Shown piece after piece: positions 9,572 through 18,576 of a stretch of DNA of 64,000 nucleotides. Each line of letters starts with the position of its first letter. The first letter of the stretch is position 1. The position numbers were made by a program, and so were the translations under genes. The DNA is from Actinocrinis puniceicyclus (GTDB taxonomy: Bacteria; Actinomycetota; Actinomycetes; Streptomycetales; Catenulisporaceae). The DNA is taken from the NCBI RefSeq assembly GCF_018283645.1, contig NZ_JAGSXH010000004.1, positions 1-64,000 on the forward strand, in the 5' to 3' direction. Below the pieces are notes generated by a model. That model saw only the letters and a list, made by a program, of their open reading frames with translations. It ran no database searches and had not been told where the DNA came from.

Positions 9572-10138
9572 TTAGGCTGCGCGCTCGACGGAGCGCAGGG
9601 TGCGGTCGGTGATGGATCGTGGGCCGCGGCCGATGGCGACCATGCCGGACTGGACCAGTTCCTTGATGCCGAAGGGTTCCAGCACCCGGAGCATCGCATC
9701 CAGTTTGGCCGAGTCCCCGGTACTCTCGACGACCAGGGAGTCCACCGAGACGTCCACGATCCGGGCGCCGAAGGGCTCGACGGTGGCCAGCACCTGGTGC
9801 CGCTCGGCGGCATCGGCGCGGACCTTGACCAGGATCAGCTCGCGGTGCACCGAAGCGGCCGGTTCCAGCTCCACGATCTTGAGCACGTTGACCAGCTTGT
9901 TCAGCTGCTTGGTCACCTGCTCCAGCGGGTGGTCCTCCACGTTGACCACCAGGGTGATCCGGGAGATCTCGGCGTACTCGGTCGGCCCGACGGCGAGCGA
10001 CTCGATGTTGAAGCCGCGCCGGGAGAACAGTGCGGCCACTCGGGCGAGCACGCCCGGCTTGTTCTCGACCAGCACCGAGAGGGTGTGCGTCTGGCCGTGG
10101 CTCTGCGCGCCGTGTGCCGCGTGACTCTGAATGCTCAT
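9572..10138 (-). CDS. ilvN: Acetolactate synthase small (regulatory) subunit
   Basis: The product is 188 aa. The first 17 residues are His/Gln/Ser rich, then the ACT domain starts (HTLSVLVENKPGVLARVAALFSRRG), whose type binds valine for feedback inhibition. A second ALS small-subunit C-terminal domain follows (ELILVKVRADAAERHQVL and VVESTGDSAKLDAMLRVL). The length is slightly above the usual 165-175 aa because of the N-terminal extension. It lies 39 bp after ilvB; a short GCCCGCCGT-type direct repeat occupies that gap. Confidence 0.95.
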   Translation of the reverse strand: MSIQSHAAHGAQSHGQTHTLSVLVENKPGVLARVAALFSRRGFNIESLAVGPTEYAEISRITLVVNVEDHPLEQVTKQLNKLVNVLKIVELEPAASVHRELILVKVRADAAERHQVLATVEPFGARIVDVSVDSLVVESTGDSAKLDAMLRVLEPFGIKELVQSGMVAIGRGPRSITDRTLRSVERAA

Positions 10139-10177
10139 CGCTTCCGCTCCTCGCCGTGCCCGCCGTGCCCGCCGTGC

Positions 10178-12034
10178 CTATTCATCGTCGCCTCCGTCGA
10201 AGACGGGCCGCATTCCGCGCGCCGCCAGGATCTCGTCGTTGGAGACACCGGCCGGCACCATCGGCCAGACCATCGCGTCCTGGTGCACCACGAAGTCCAC
10301 CACGACCGGCGCGTCGTTGATCGCCATCGCCTTCTCGATCGTCGCATCGACCTGGTCCGGCGACTCGCAGCGCAGGCCGACGCATCCGTACGCCTCGGCC
10401 AGCTTGACGAAGTCCGGCACCCGCCGCGGCACCGCCGCACCGCCCGCCGCGGACACCCCGGGCCCGGCGTCCAGGGTCGTGTTCGAGTAGCGCTGGTTGT
10501 AGAAGAGTGTCTGCCACTGGCGGACCATGCCCAGCGTCCCGTTGTTGATCACCGCGACCTTGATCGGGATGTCGTTGATCGCGCAGGTGGCCAGCTCCTG
10601 GTTGGTCATCTGGAAGCAGCCGTCGCCGTCGATGGCCCAGACCGTGGCGTCCGGACGACCGGCCTTCGCGCCCATGGCGGCCGGCAGCGCGTAGCCCATC
10701 GTGCCCGCGCCCCCGGAGTTGAGGAACGTGCCGGGGTTCTCGTAGTTGATGAACTGCGCGGCCCACATCTGGTGCTGGCCGACGCCCGCGGTGTAGATCG
10801 CCTCGGGTCCGGCGATCCTGCCGATCCGCTCGATGACGTACTGCGGGGCCAGGCTGCCCTTCACCGTCTCGTAGCCGAGCGGGTACTTGGTGCGCCAGGC
10901 GTCCAGCATCGACCACCAGGCCGCGTAGTCGCCGGCCCGGCCGGCGGCGTGCTCGGCGCGCACCGCGGTGGCCAGGTCCGTTATCACCTCGCCGCAGTCG
11001 CCCACGATCGGCACGTCGGCGACCCGGTTCTTCGAGATCTCCGCCGGGTCGATGTCGGCGTGCACGACCTTGGCGTCGGGGGCGAAAGAGGAGAGCTTGC
11101 CGGTGACGCGGTCGTCGAACCGGGCACCGAGCGCGATGATCAGGTCGGACTTCTGCAGCGCGGTGACCGCGGCGACGGTGCCGTGCATGCCCGGCATGCC
11201 CAGGTGCAGCGCGTGGCTGTCCGGGAACGCGCCGCGCGCCATCAGGGTCGTGACGACCGGGGCGCCGGTCAGCTCCGCCAGCACACGCAGTTGCGCGGTG
11301 GCACGGGCCTTGAGCACGCCACCGCCGACATAAAGCACCGGGCGGCGCGATTCCACGATCATCCGCGCCGCCTCGCGGATCTGCTTGGCGTGCGGCTTGG
11401 ACACCGGGCGGTAGCCGGGCAGGTCCATCTCGACCGGCCAGCGGAACGTCGTGGTGGCCTGCATCGCGTCCTTGGCGATGTCGACCAGGACCGGGCCGGG
11501 CCGGCCGGTGGCCGCGATGTGGAACGCCTCGGCGATCGTGCGGGCGATGTCCTGCGGCCGGGTCACCAGGAAGTTGTGCTTGGTGATCGGCATCGTGATG
11601 CCGCAGATGTCCGCTTCCTGGAAACCGTCCGTGCCGATGAGGCTGCTGGAGACCTGGCCGGTGATCGCGACGATCGGGACCGAGTCCATGTGCGCGTCGG
11701 CGATCGGGGTGACCAGGTTGGTCGCGCCGGGGCCCGAGGTGGCCATGCAGACACCGACCCGGCCGGTGGCCTGGGCGTAGCCGGTGGCGGCGTGTCCCGC
11801 GCCCTGCTCGTGCCGCACCAGGATGTGCCGCAGCCGCGCGGAGTCGAGCAGCGGGTCATAGGCGGGAAGGATCGCTCCGCCGGGGTAGCCGAAGATGGTG
11901 TCGACGCCCGATTCCTCGAGGGCGCGGATGAGAGCCTGCGCTCCGGTCATCGGGACGCCGGGGGTCGCGGCGCGCTGCGAGCCGTGGCTGTGTGGCTGGG
12001 AACCCGGGGCCGCCGCCCTGGCCTGCTCGGTCAT
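10178..12034 (-). CDS. ilvB: Acetolactate synthase large (catalytic) subunit
   Basis: The product is 618 aa, a ThDP-, FAD- and Mg-dependent enzyme making acetolactate or acetohydroxybutyrate. A 28-residue Ala/His/Ser N-terminal extension precedes [30 protein letters not shown] and the catalytic-glutamate region [15 protein letters not shown] follow. The FAD domain includes [13 protein letters not shown]. The ThDP/Mg motif is [18 protein letters not shown] through [12 protein letters not shown]. It is first in ilvB-ilvN-ilvC and is preceded by a leader peptide and terminator (12094-12210), so attenuation by branched-chain aminoacyl-tRNA supply is expected. Confidence 0.96.
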   Translation of the reverse strand: MTEQARAAAPGSQPHSHGSQRAATPGVPMTGAQALIRALEESGVDTIFGYPGGAILPAYDPLLDSARLRHILVRHEQGAGHAATGYAQATGRVGVCMATSGPGATNLVTPIADAHMDSVPIVAITGQVSSSLIGTDGFQEADICGITMPITKHNFLVTRPQDIARTIAEAFHIAATGRPGPVLVDIAKDAMQATTTFRWPVEMDLPGYRPVSKPHAKQIREAARMIVESRRPVLYVGGGVLKARATAQLRVLAELTGAPVVTTLMARGAFPDSHALHLGMPGMHGTVAAVTALQKSDLIIALGARFDDRVTGKLSSFAPDAKVVHADIDPAEISKNRVADVPIVGDCGEVITDLATAVRAEHAAGRAGDYAAWWSMLDAWRTKYPLGYETVKGSLAPQYVIERIGRIAGPEAIYTAGVGQHQMWAAQFINYENPGTFLNSGGAGTMGYALPAAMGAKAGRPDATVWAIDGDGCFQMTNQELATCAINDIPIKVAVINNGTLGMVRQWQTLFYNQRYSNTTLDAGPGVSAAGGAAVPRRVPDFVKLAEAYGCVGLRCESPDQVDATIEKAMAINDAPVVVDFVVHQDAMVWPMVPAGVSNDEILAARGMRPVFDGGDDE

Positions 12035-12093
12035 GATCTGGACTTCTCTCGCTCGGTCCGGGCCGCCGCCCGGGACGCGTCACTTTGGCCAAC

Positions 12094-12129
12094 AAAAAAT
12101 CCCCCGGCCCGTGAGGGCAACCGAGGGAT
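12094..12129 (-). terminator. ilvB attenuator terminator
   Basis: On the minus strand ATCCCTCGG pairs with CCGGGGGAT (12121-12129 with 12100-12108), with an inner GCCC/GGGC stem closing loop TCAC. Six T follow at once. It sits between the leader peptide stop (12157) and ilvB (12034), the classic attenuator layout. Confidence 0.85.
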
Positions 12130-12156
12130 GCGCGCTGGCTTGGAGCCTGGAAGGCT

Positions 12157-12210
12157 TCAGCCGGCGCGCTGGCCGAGTACGAGCTCGCGTAGGTGGAAGA
12201 CGATCCGCAT
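12157..12210 (-). CDS. ilvB leader peptide (branched-chain attenuator)
   Basis: A 17-residue ORF, MRIVFHLRELVLGQRAG, is rich in the regulated residues: one Ile, two Val and three Leu. It ends in TGA 28 nt before the terminator stem. Ribosome stalling at the Ile/Val/Leu codons would be expected to favour an antiterminator and read-through into ilvBNC. TTGACG lies on the minus strand about 35-40 bp upstream of the ATG, so a promoter just ahead is plausible. A leader of this style before ilvB is known in other actinobacteria; that statement is recalled, not searched. Confidence 0.85.
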   Translation of the reverse strand: MRIVFHLRELVLGQRAG

Positions 12211-12287
12211 GGGCAAGACACTCTCGCGCCGGTACCTGCCGCGTCAAGCCGGGCCGCGACCTGTCTCGGAATCCGGACATGACGATC

Positions 12288-14459
12288 TCAGAGAATGTTT
12301 GCTCCCCGCGCCCGTGCTCGCCCGTCCAACACCGCATCCGCCGGCACCGCATCCGCCGATTCCGCATCCGCCGGCACCGCGCTTCGTCGCAGCGCCGCGA
12401 TCCCGGGACCGGCTGGGACTGCGCAGGGAGCCTCGGGCTTTGGAGCCTCCGGCCGGCAGATCACCACCCGGCCCTTGCCCGCTGCCTTCGCCTGGTACAT
12501 CGCCAAATCCGCCTCGCGCATCAGTTCCGCCGCGGTCACCCCGGGCCGCCAGAACGCCACACCGATCGAAGCGCCGATCACGAACCGCGCTCCGAACAGC
12601 GCATACGGCTGCGTCAGCGCTTCACACAGCCGCCCGGCAACATCGCGCGCCGCGCGTCCGTCCGGATCGCATTTCACCAGTGCGGCGAACTCGTCGCCGC
12701 CGAACCGCGCGACCGTGTCGCCGGCTCGTACCGAGCCGCGCAGCCTGGCGGCCGCCTCGGTCAGCAGCGCGTCCCCGGCCGCGTGCCCGCCCACGTCGTT
12801 GACCTGCTTGAACCGGTCCAGGTCGAGGAAGAGCACCGCGATCGGCCGGGCCGAAGCAGACTTCTGAGCCAGCGCCTGTTCGAGCCGGTCCGCGAAAAGG
12901 GCCCGGTTCGGTAGGCCGGTGAGCGCATCGTGATATGCGTTGTACGCCAGCTGCCGTTGCAACGCCACCCGGTCGCTCACGTCGCGGCAGGTGAGCACCA
13001 GTCCGCCGCGGTGCCGGGTGAGCGTGCACTCGGCGTGCCGCCACGATCCGGCCGGGCCGCCGGCCGGGCGAGACGCGGCTGCCCTGATCCGCCATTCGAC
13101 CGCGGCCGATACCGCCGAGCCGGCGAGGAAGCCGCGCACGGCACGCGCCACCGCCTGCTCGTCGTCCGGGTGCACGAGCCGATAGAGCGAGGTGTCCGCC
13201 AGCGCCTCGGGTTCGTACCCGAACATGTGAAGCGAAGCCGGGGAGACGTAACCGACCCGGCCACCGGGATCGAGGGTCATGATGACGTCGCCGGAACCCT
13301 GCACGAGAGAGCGGAAGTGATCCTCCCGCGCAGTGAGCTCCCTGGTAAGCCTGCGGTCGTCCCGCAGCGTCACGGCCTGGCGAGCGACCAGCGCGGCGAG
13401 CCCGGTCACGCCGGCGGCCGGCAGCGCGGGGCGCTCCCGGTGGTCGGCGATCAGCGCGTCTGCCATGATCCCCGCCAGGCAGATCAGCCCCGCGAGATAG
13501 GGGGCAAGCAGCCCGAGCGACCCCAGCACCCGGAGCACCCGGCGCACCCGGCGCACCCGCGGAACAAGAGCGGCGCGCACCCGCTGCCCGGCCAGGATGC
13601 GCTCGGGCACGCGCAGCCGCCTGTTCAGCCACGGCGCCGCCGCGAGCAGCAGATGACCGAGGAACCAGCCGGAGTCCGACAGCCGCCCGGTGCCTTGCCC
13701 GGCGCGCACGGGCGGTACGGTCCAGATCGCGTCGGAGACGGCGATCACCGCGTACCCGGCCACCATCGTCGCCATCGACGGCCCGCCGCCGCGCCCGCCC
13801 TGGACCCGGAGCGCGAGCATCAAGCCGACCAGGAGGAGAGCGGAAACCGGGTAGGCGAGGCAGTTCGCGACGGCGAGGTCCGAGCCGCTGCCGCTGCCGC
13901 TTCCGGAGCCGGCGTCCTGCGCGAGCGCGACCGTCCAGCCGCCGACGAACAGCGCCGCGACGAGCATCACACCATCGAGCAGTAGCTTGAGCCGGCCGAT
14001 CCGTCGCTGCGACCCGCGCTGGTGCACCAGCGCGCCGGTGATTGCGAACGGCGCGAAGCACGGCAACAGCCAGTCCGCGGGCGACGGCGAGGACGGCGGG
14101 GGCCGCGATGCGACCTCGTACCAGCCGCACACGCCGCTGCCGAGCCCTGACACCAGCGCGGAGGCGGCGAACAGCGACCAGGACGCGCGCTTCCGCCCGC
14201 GCGCGGTCACGGCCCGCCCGGCGCAGGAGACGGCCGCGAGCGCGGCGGCCGCAGACGGGCCGAACTGCGCCGTCAGATCGGCGCATGTGTGGGTGCTGCG
14301 CTCCCCCGGACTCGGCGGCGAGCCCCAGTGCACGCCGCAACCCGCCGTGTACCCGCAGGCCAGTACGGCGACTGCGGTGAGCACGGCACTCGGCAGCGCG
14401 TTGCGGCCCTTCGGCCAGCGGTGCGCGCGCCCCGCCCGGCGGTTCTGGATGGCGGCCAT
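12288..14459 (-). CDS. Membrane PAS-GGDEF diguanylate cyclase
   Basis: The product is 723 aa. The N-terminal half (about residues 20-350) is a multi-helix membrane region with stretches such as AVLTAVAVLACGYTAGCGV and LLVGLMLALRV. A PAS domain follows (about 365-480; SLVQGSGDVIMTLDPGGRV, SPASLHMFGYEPEALADT). The GGDEF domain spans about 510-670 (DALTGLPNRALFADRLEQ, DLDRFKQVNDVGGHAAGD). The active-site loop ARFGGDEFAALV is intact, so it probably makes cyclic di-GMP; no EAL domain is present. The C-terminal tail is low complexity with repeats (VPADA units) encoded by about 15-bp tandem repeats near 12330-12382. It is transcribed divergently from the four-gene membrane operon. Confidence 0.85.
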   Translation of the reverse strand: MAAIQNRRAGRAHRWPKGRNALPSAVLTAVAVLACGYTAGCGVHWGSPPSPGERSTHTCADLTAQFGPSAAAALAAVSCAGRAVTARGRKRASWSLFAASALVSGLGSGVCGWYEVASRPPPSSPSPADWLLPCFAPFAITGALVHQRGSQRRIGRLKLLLDGVMLVAALFVGGWTVALAQDAGSGSGSGSGSDLAVANCLAYPVSALLLVGLMLALRVQGGRGGGPSMATMVAGYAVIAVSDAIWTVPPVRAGQGTGRLSDSGWFLGHLLLAAAPWLNRRLRVPERILAGQRVRAALVPRVRRVRRVLRVLGSLGLLAPYLAGLICLAGIMADALIADHRERPALPAAGVTGLAALVARQAVTLRDDRRLTRELTAREDHFRSLVQGSGDVIMTLDPGGRVGYVSPASLHMFGYEPEALADTSLYRLVHPDDEQAVARAVRGFLAGSAVSAAVEWRIRAAASRPAGGPAGSWRHAECTLTRHRGGLVLTCRDVSDRVALQRQLAYNAYHDALTGLPNRALFADRLEQALAQKSASARPIAVLFLDLDRFKQVNDVGGHAAGDALLTEAAARLRGSVRAGDTVARFGGDEFAALVKCDPDGRAARDVAGRLCEALTQPYALFGARFVIGASIGVAFWRPGVTAAELMREADLAMYQAKAAGKGRVVICRPEAPKPEAPCAVPAGPGIAALRRSAVPADAESADAVPADAVLDGRARARGANIL
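12327..12382. repeat. Tandem repeats at the 3' end of the GGDEF gene
   Basis: CACCGCATCCGCCGG-like units (ACCGCATCCGCCGGC, ACCGCATCCGCCGAT, TCCGCATCCGCCGGC) repeat in a 15-bp register, so length changes stay in frame. They encode the Ala/Asp-rich C-terminal tail. Confidence 0.8.
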
Positions 14460-14679
14460 CGTCCCGGTTCTGATTCGTACGCTTCGGCCCGTGTGCGGGC
14501 CGGCTCTCGAACGTTTCGCATCGACGGGCCATTACTTTACGACACTGCACGTTCGCTCTCGGTAGCGACCCGGGCGGATACAAGGGGCCTTTCTCACGAC
14601 GGCGGTCCGCACCCGCCCTCGCGGCCGCGGTGACCACGCATGGCAAAGTCCTGCCGCGCCGCTCAGCGGTGTTCCCGCC

Positions 14680-14720
14680 TTGATCACACCCTGATCACCG
14701 CTTGATGCGAGCCTTGATCC
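14680..14720. promoter_or_regulatory. Helically phased TTGATC/TGATCA repeats
   Basis: Four TGAT(C/G) cores, most as TTGATC or TGATCA, start at 14681, 14692, 14703 and 14715, an 11-12 bp spacing that places them on one face of DNA. They lie about 110-145 bp upstream of the first gene of the membrane-protein operon and about 220 bp upstream of the divergent GGDEF gene. An activator or nucleoid-protein array is plausible. The remainder of the 367-bp gap between the two divergent genes shows nothing else I can name. Confidence 0.55.
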
Positions 14721-14826
14721 GATCGTTGCTCAATCCGTGTGCTCTGCGCTGCCGCACGGGTGTATGAATATCTGGCTATCGAGCGGGGCGCTCGCGAAAC
14801 TCGAGAAAATTCAGGGGAGGGGCGGG

Positions 14827-15837
14827 GTGGACGATTCTTCGATCACGCCTTCGGGCAGTACGGATCCAGCTCGTGCCGCAACGGCGGGAAGTACCGACCC
14901 GGCCGGGCCGTCGCCGTCATTCGGTCAGGAGCCGACGATGACTTGGGGCGGTGAGGGTGGGGCGAGCCCGGGTACCGCGGCCGGCTCTCCGACAGCATCC
15001 GTGGTATCCGCATGGGGCGGCGGATTCATCGGCCAAGGCGCCCTCATGGCGCCGCCGGATCCGCCGGCCTCCCCGCCGGCGGCCAAACGGCGTAGCAGGA
15101 CACTAATTGCCACCGTCGTCGGCGCGTCGTACCTGGTGCTCGCCGCCGGTACCGCGGCCGCCGTGGTGGCCGTCGCGTCGCCCGCGCCGGTCGACGTCAC
15201 GGCGTTGGCCTCGGGCTCGGCCGCCGCGACCGCAAGCGGCGCGGGAGGTCGTTCCGCCGGCGCGAGCGCCACGGCATCCGCCTCCGCGTCGCCCTCCCCG
15301 TCGCCGTCGCCGAGCCCGAGATCCACGGTGGTCGGCTCGGTGCACAACGGCGTACACTCCGGCGATCTGCGCTACTTCCTGCTGCCGCCGCCGAATTCAC
15401 CCAGCTCGATCCAGGGCGATCCCGACGGCACCGCGGAAACCCTCAGCGACGTGCTGAAGGGGTACGGCGGCTCGTCCGACGTGAAGTCCTACCTCCAGCA
15501 GGCCGGTTTCAAGCGCGGCGCGACCCGTACCTACCAGGACAGCAAGCTCGGCGCCAATGTGAGCATCGAGTTGCTCCAGTTCGATTCCAGCGACGGAGCC
15601 GACAGCTGGCTTCAGGGCTTTTATCTCAGCGGCAGCGGCTGGACCTCGTTCTCCGTCCCCGGTGAGGGCGGCGCCAAGGCGCGGGAGAAGAAGTCCGACG
15701 GAGCCGACAGCCTGATCGGCGTGTACGCACAGGGCGACACCTTTTATCAGATCACGGTCTTCGGTACGCAGGCCCTTCCGCACGGCGACCTGTCGGATCT
15801 GATGATCGCAGAGCACGGAAGGCTGGCCCATGGCTGA
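14827..15837 (+). CDS. Single-pass membrane protein, paralog 1 of 4
   Basis: The product is 336 aa from a GTG at 14827, chosen for GGGGAGGGG just upstream; ATG codons at 14737 and 14764 are in frame but lack an SD. About 90 residues of Gly/Ser/Pro-rich cytoplasmic sequence precede one membrane helix (about 92-118, IATVVGASYLVLAAGTAAA). A Ser/Pro linker (SASPSPSPSPSP) leads to an exported domain containing SGDLRYFLLPPP (about 185) and SIELLQFDSSDGADSWL (about 246). The LLPxP and LLQF motifs recur in the next three genes. No known domain is recognised. Its stop overlaps the next start by 8 nt. Confidence 0.8.
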   Translation: MDDSSITPSGSTDPARAATAGSTDPAGPSPSFGQEPTMTWGGEGGASPGTAAGSPTASVVSAWGGGFIGQGALMAPPDPPASPPAAKRRSRTLIATVVGASYLVLAAGTAAAVVAVASPAPVDVTALASGSAAATASGAGGRSAGASATASASASPSPSPSPSPRSTVVGSVHNGVHSGDLRYFLLPPPNSPSSIQGDPDGTAETLSDVLKGYGGSSDVKSYLQQAGFKRGATRTYQDSKLGANVSIELLQFDSSDGADSWLQGFYLSGSGWTSFSVPGEGGAKAREKKSDGADSLIGVYAQGDTFYQITVFGTQALPHGDLSDLMIAEHGRLAHG

Positions 15838-16681
15838 GCACACGCAGTGGGAGGCCGAGAGCGCGTCCGATGCGCAAGCCGCGCCGGACGCCGCCTCCGC
15901 GCCGATGCCGATGCCGATGTCAGAGCCCGAGCCCGTGCCGATGTCAGAGCCCGAGCCCGAGCCCGAGCCGATCTCGGCGCCCGGCGAAGCCGCCGCGGGC
16001 AGGAAGCGGACCGTCAAGACCAGGACACTTTTCACCGGGGCGGTCGTGCTCGGCCTGGTTGGCGGCGCATCGGCCGGATACACCGTGCAGGCGCTGCGCA
16101 CACCCACCCCCCTGCCGCCGCTGAGCGTCGCGCAGCCGCTTTACCCGCTCAGCCCGATCTACGACGGCGTCCGGACCGCGGGGCTGCCCACGTCGCAGGA
16201 CGACGCGACGGTCGTCGACGGCGATCTGACCAAGCTCCTGCTGCCGACGCCCGCCGGCGCGACGGCCACCATCGACCACACGTGGATGGATCTGCTCGGC
16301 GAGGCCGACACGTGCGACGACACCGCGTCCTGCTTCGACACCGATCTGCACGACGGCGTCGCGCGCATCGCGGACACCGCCTGGATGCGCGGCGACGGCC
16401 TGTTCGAGGAGATCCGGATCCTGCAGTACCTGCCGGGTCATTCGAGTTACGCCGACCACGGGCTCAACGATCTGCTGGCCGGTGGCGGCGCGAAGCTGAG
16501 CATGCCGGACGGCATCGCCGCGGCCGGGAAGGAGACCTTCGACTCACACCACGAATACGACGACCATGCGGTCTCGGTGCACGGCGACCTGGCCGTCTAC
16601 TTCTGGGTCACCTCAGCCACCCACGTACCCGATCCGTCCATCATCAATGATCTGATCAAGCGGCAGATGGTGAGGCTGTGA
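15830..16681 (+). CDS. Single-pass membrane protein, paralog 2 of 4
   Basis: The product is 283 aa. A cytoplasmic N-terminus with Met/Pro/Glu/Ser repeats (residues 26-48, PMPMPMSEPEP...) precedes one helix at about 66-86. The exported domain has the family motif DGDLTKLLLPTP (130-141) and EIRILQY (194-200). Two cysteines, C162 and C168, could form a disulfide. The ATG overlaps the end of paralog 1 by 8 nt, so translation is coupled. Function unknown. It is more diverged than the others (ILQY instead of LLQF). Confidence 0.8.
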   Translation: MAEHTQWEAESASDAQAAPDAASAPMPMPMSEPEPVPMSEPEPEPEPISAPGEAAAGRKRTVKTRTLFTGAVVLGLVGGASAGYTVQALRTPTPLPPLSVAQPLYPLSPIYDGVRTAGLPTSQDDATVVDGDLTKLLLPTPAGATATIDHTWMDLLGEADTCDDTASCFDTDLHDGVARIADTAWMRGDGLFEEIRILQYLPGHSSYADHGLNDLLAGGGAKLSMPDGIAAAGKETFDSHHEYDDHAVSVHGDLAVYFWVTSATHVPDPSIINDLIKRQMVRL

Positions 16682-17517
16682 TGGAGGTCGAGAACCAGAC
16701 CGAGACCGGGTTCCAGGCCGCCGAGGCGACCGCGGACACCGGCACACCACCGTTCACCGGCGCCGCACCGCGCTCAGTAGCGCGCGGCAGGGCGCTGATA
16801 GCGGCCGGAGCCGTGCTGTCCATCGCCGTCGGCGCGGCGGCCGGCACGGTCGTCGTGCGGCAGCGCGAGGACAGCAACAAGCGCGCGATCGCCGCGGCTC
16901 AGGCCGCGGCGGCCGCCAGGCCCGCGCCGCTGACCGGCGGCGTGCGATCCGACGGCTCACACTACGGCTCGCTTTTCGCTTACCTGCTGCCGCTTCCGGA
17001 CGGCTACACGCCGGGGCCCTACGACGCCGACTACGGCGACAACGGCTACGTCCCTGCCGCGCAGATCACCAGCCAGTTGGAGGACCTGCTCTCCGGCATC
17101 CCGAAGTCCGACCTCTCCAATGCCAAGGGCGCGCTGGCCAACACGCACCTGAAGGGCGTCGCGGTGCGCACGATGGAGAGTTCGGCGTCGACCGCCGACC
17201 TTGTCGTCTCGATCGAACTGCTCCAGTTCGACGTGAAGGACGCCAAGAACGCGGCCACGAGCTTCACCAGCCTCGTCTCGGACCTCAACGTCTTCCGCAC
17301 CGGCCCCACGGTGCCCGGATACGCGCAGGCCAAGTGCGTGCTACCGCCAGGGCTCGGCAGCGACAAGCTCGACGAGATGCTGTGCGTCGCCTCGAGCGGG
17401 GACGTCGAGATCATGGTCGACGCCCAGGGAAGCGCGCCGCTCGACCAGAACAAGGTCGCCACGCTGGTCGCGCGGCAGCTCGACCAGCTCAAGACCGCGC
17501 AGAGCATTGATGAGTGA
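16681..17517 (+). CDS. Single-pass membrane protein, paralog 3 of 4
   Basis: The product is 278 aa from an ATG that shares one base with the TGA of paralog 2 (GTG at 16678 is an alternative). One helix at about 38-59 (ALIAAGAVLSIAVGAAAG) is followed by a charged/alanine linker. The exported domain has SLFAYLLPLPDGY (97-109) and VVSIELLQFDVKDAKNA (175-191). Two cysteines, C219 and C235, flank a Pro/Gly loop. It lacks the long Pro-rich cytoplasmic tail of paralogs 2 and 4. Function unknown. Confidence 0.8.
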   Translation: MEVENQTETGFQAAEATADTGTPPFTGAAPRSVARGRALIAAGAVLSIAVGAAAGTVVVRQREDSNKRAIAAAQAAAAARPAPLTGGVRSDGSHYGSLFAYLLPLPDGYTPGPYDADYGDNGYVPAAQITSQLEDLLSGIPKSDLSNAKGALANTHLKGVAVRTMESSASTADLVVSIELLQFDVKDAKNAATSFTSLVSDLNVFRTGPTVPGYAQAKCVLPPGLGSDKLDEMLCVASSGDVEIMVDAQGSAPLDQNKVATLVARQLDQLKTAQSIDE

Positions 17518-18487
17518 GGCCGCGATGACGACTGACGCAGGACTTCCCGAAGGGGCCGCCGCCGCGGTCGACCCGGCCGCCGAGTCGGCGAAGGCGCCCG
17601 AAACCGGTTGGGCCGCACCGAGCGCCGACCAACCGCCGCCCGCGCTGCCGCCCGCACTGCCGGTCCAGCCGATCGAACCGATCGATCCGGCCGCGCTCGA
17701 AGCCGCGCGGTTGCAGCGCGAGCAGGACGCGGCACGCCGAGCCCGCCGCCGTCGCAATGCCCTGCGCTGGGTGGGCGCGGTCGCCGTGACGATGGCGGTC
17801 GGTGGCGGCACCGCGTTCGCGCTCACGCTTCCGCAGCGCACGGACATGCCCGGGCTGGCCACGGCGCCGGACGGCCGTTACGCCTTCCCGGCGCTCACCC
17901 TGCCGACGCTCCCGGCCGGCCAGCCCGCGCCGAGCGCGTCGGCGAATTCGATGGCGCAGCAGCATCTCGCCGACATCAGGCGACTGCTGCTGCCGCGACC
18001 GACCGGTGCCGGCGCCCAGGGCGTCAAGTCCGCGGTGGACGGCTGGCTCGCCGATCCCTCGCCGCTGTTCGTCGCGCAGGACAGCAAGTCGATCTTCGCG
18101 GAGTTCGGGCTGCGGCACACCGCCGCGGAGAGCTGGAAGACGCCCGACGGCGCGACGACGACGGTCTACCTGCTCCAGTTCACCGACGCCTTGGCGTCGA
18201 GTGCGGCGCTGACCAAGCTGAGCAACGACGACTCGACGGTCGATATGACCCCCTCGCTCTCGGCGGCGCTGACGGGCGTGCCGAGCAACGCCCCGTCGCA
18301 CGAGATCAACCCTTACGGCGGGGTGGACGGGGATTACACGCCCGTCAGCTCCGGCGGCGAACTCACCAGATACGGCACGTTCCGCTCTGGCGACATCATC
18401 GCCGTGGTGATCGAGTCGGGCCCGGCGAAGCTGTCGTTCGCCGCGTTCCAGCAGGTGATGACGCTGCAGGCGGAGCTGCTCCAATAG
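17510..18487 (+). CDS. Single-pass membrane protein, paralog 4 of 4
   Basis: The product is 325 aa from the ATG at 17510, which overlaps paralog 3 by 8 nt; an ATG at 17525 with TGAGG ahead is an alternative. The first 60 residues are Ala/Pro rich (PPPALPPALPVQP), followed by an Arg-rich stretch and one helix at about 86-107. The exported domain carries LADIRRLLLPRP (153-164) and TTVYLLQFTDALASSAAL (218-235). No cysteine pair is seen. It is the last gene before the terminator at 18508. Function unknown. Confidence 0.8.
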   Translation: MSEAAMTTDAGLPEGAAAAVDPAAESAKAPETGWAAPSADQPPPALPPALPVQPIEPIDPAALEAARLQREQDAARRARRRRNALRWVGAVAVTMAVGGGTAFALTLPQRTDMPGLATAPDGRYAFPALTLPTLPAGQPAPSASANSMAQQHLADIRRLLLPRPTGAGAQGVKSAVDGWLADPSPLFVAQDSKSIFAEFGLRHTAAESWKTPDGATTTVYLLQFTDALASSAALTKLSNDDSTVDMTPSLSAALTGVPSNAPSHEINPYGGVDGDYTPVSSGGELTRYGTFRSGDIIAVVIESGPAKLSFAAFQQVMTLQAELLQ

Positions 18488-18507
18488 TGCGGCCGACGCC
18501 GGCGGCG

Positions 18508-18547
18508 CGGGGTCCGGCACCGACTCCCTGATCGGTGCCGGACCCCG
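18508..18547. terminator. Bidirectional hairpin terminator
   Basis: A perfect 16-bp stem, arms 18508-18523 and 18532-18547 with an 8-nt loop, lies between the membrane-protein operon and the convergent gatB. It can serve both strands. Confidence 0.85.
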
Positions 18548-18576
18548 CCGACGGCCGTTCGGCGGTTCGGCTGCTT

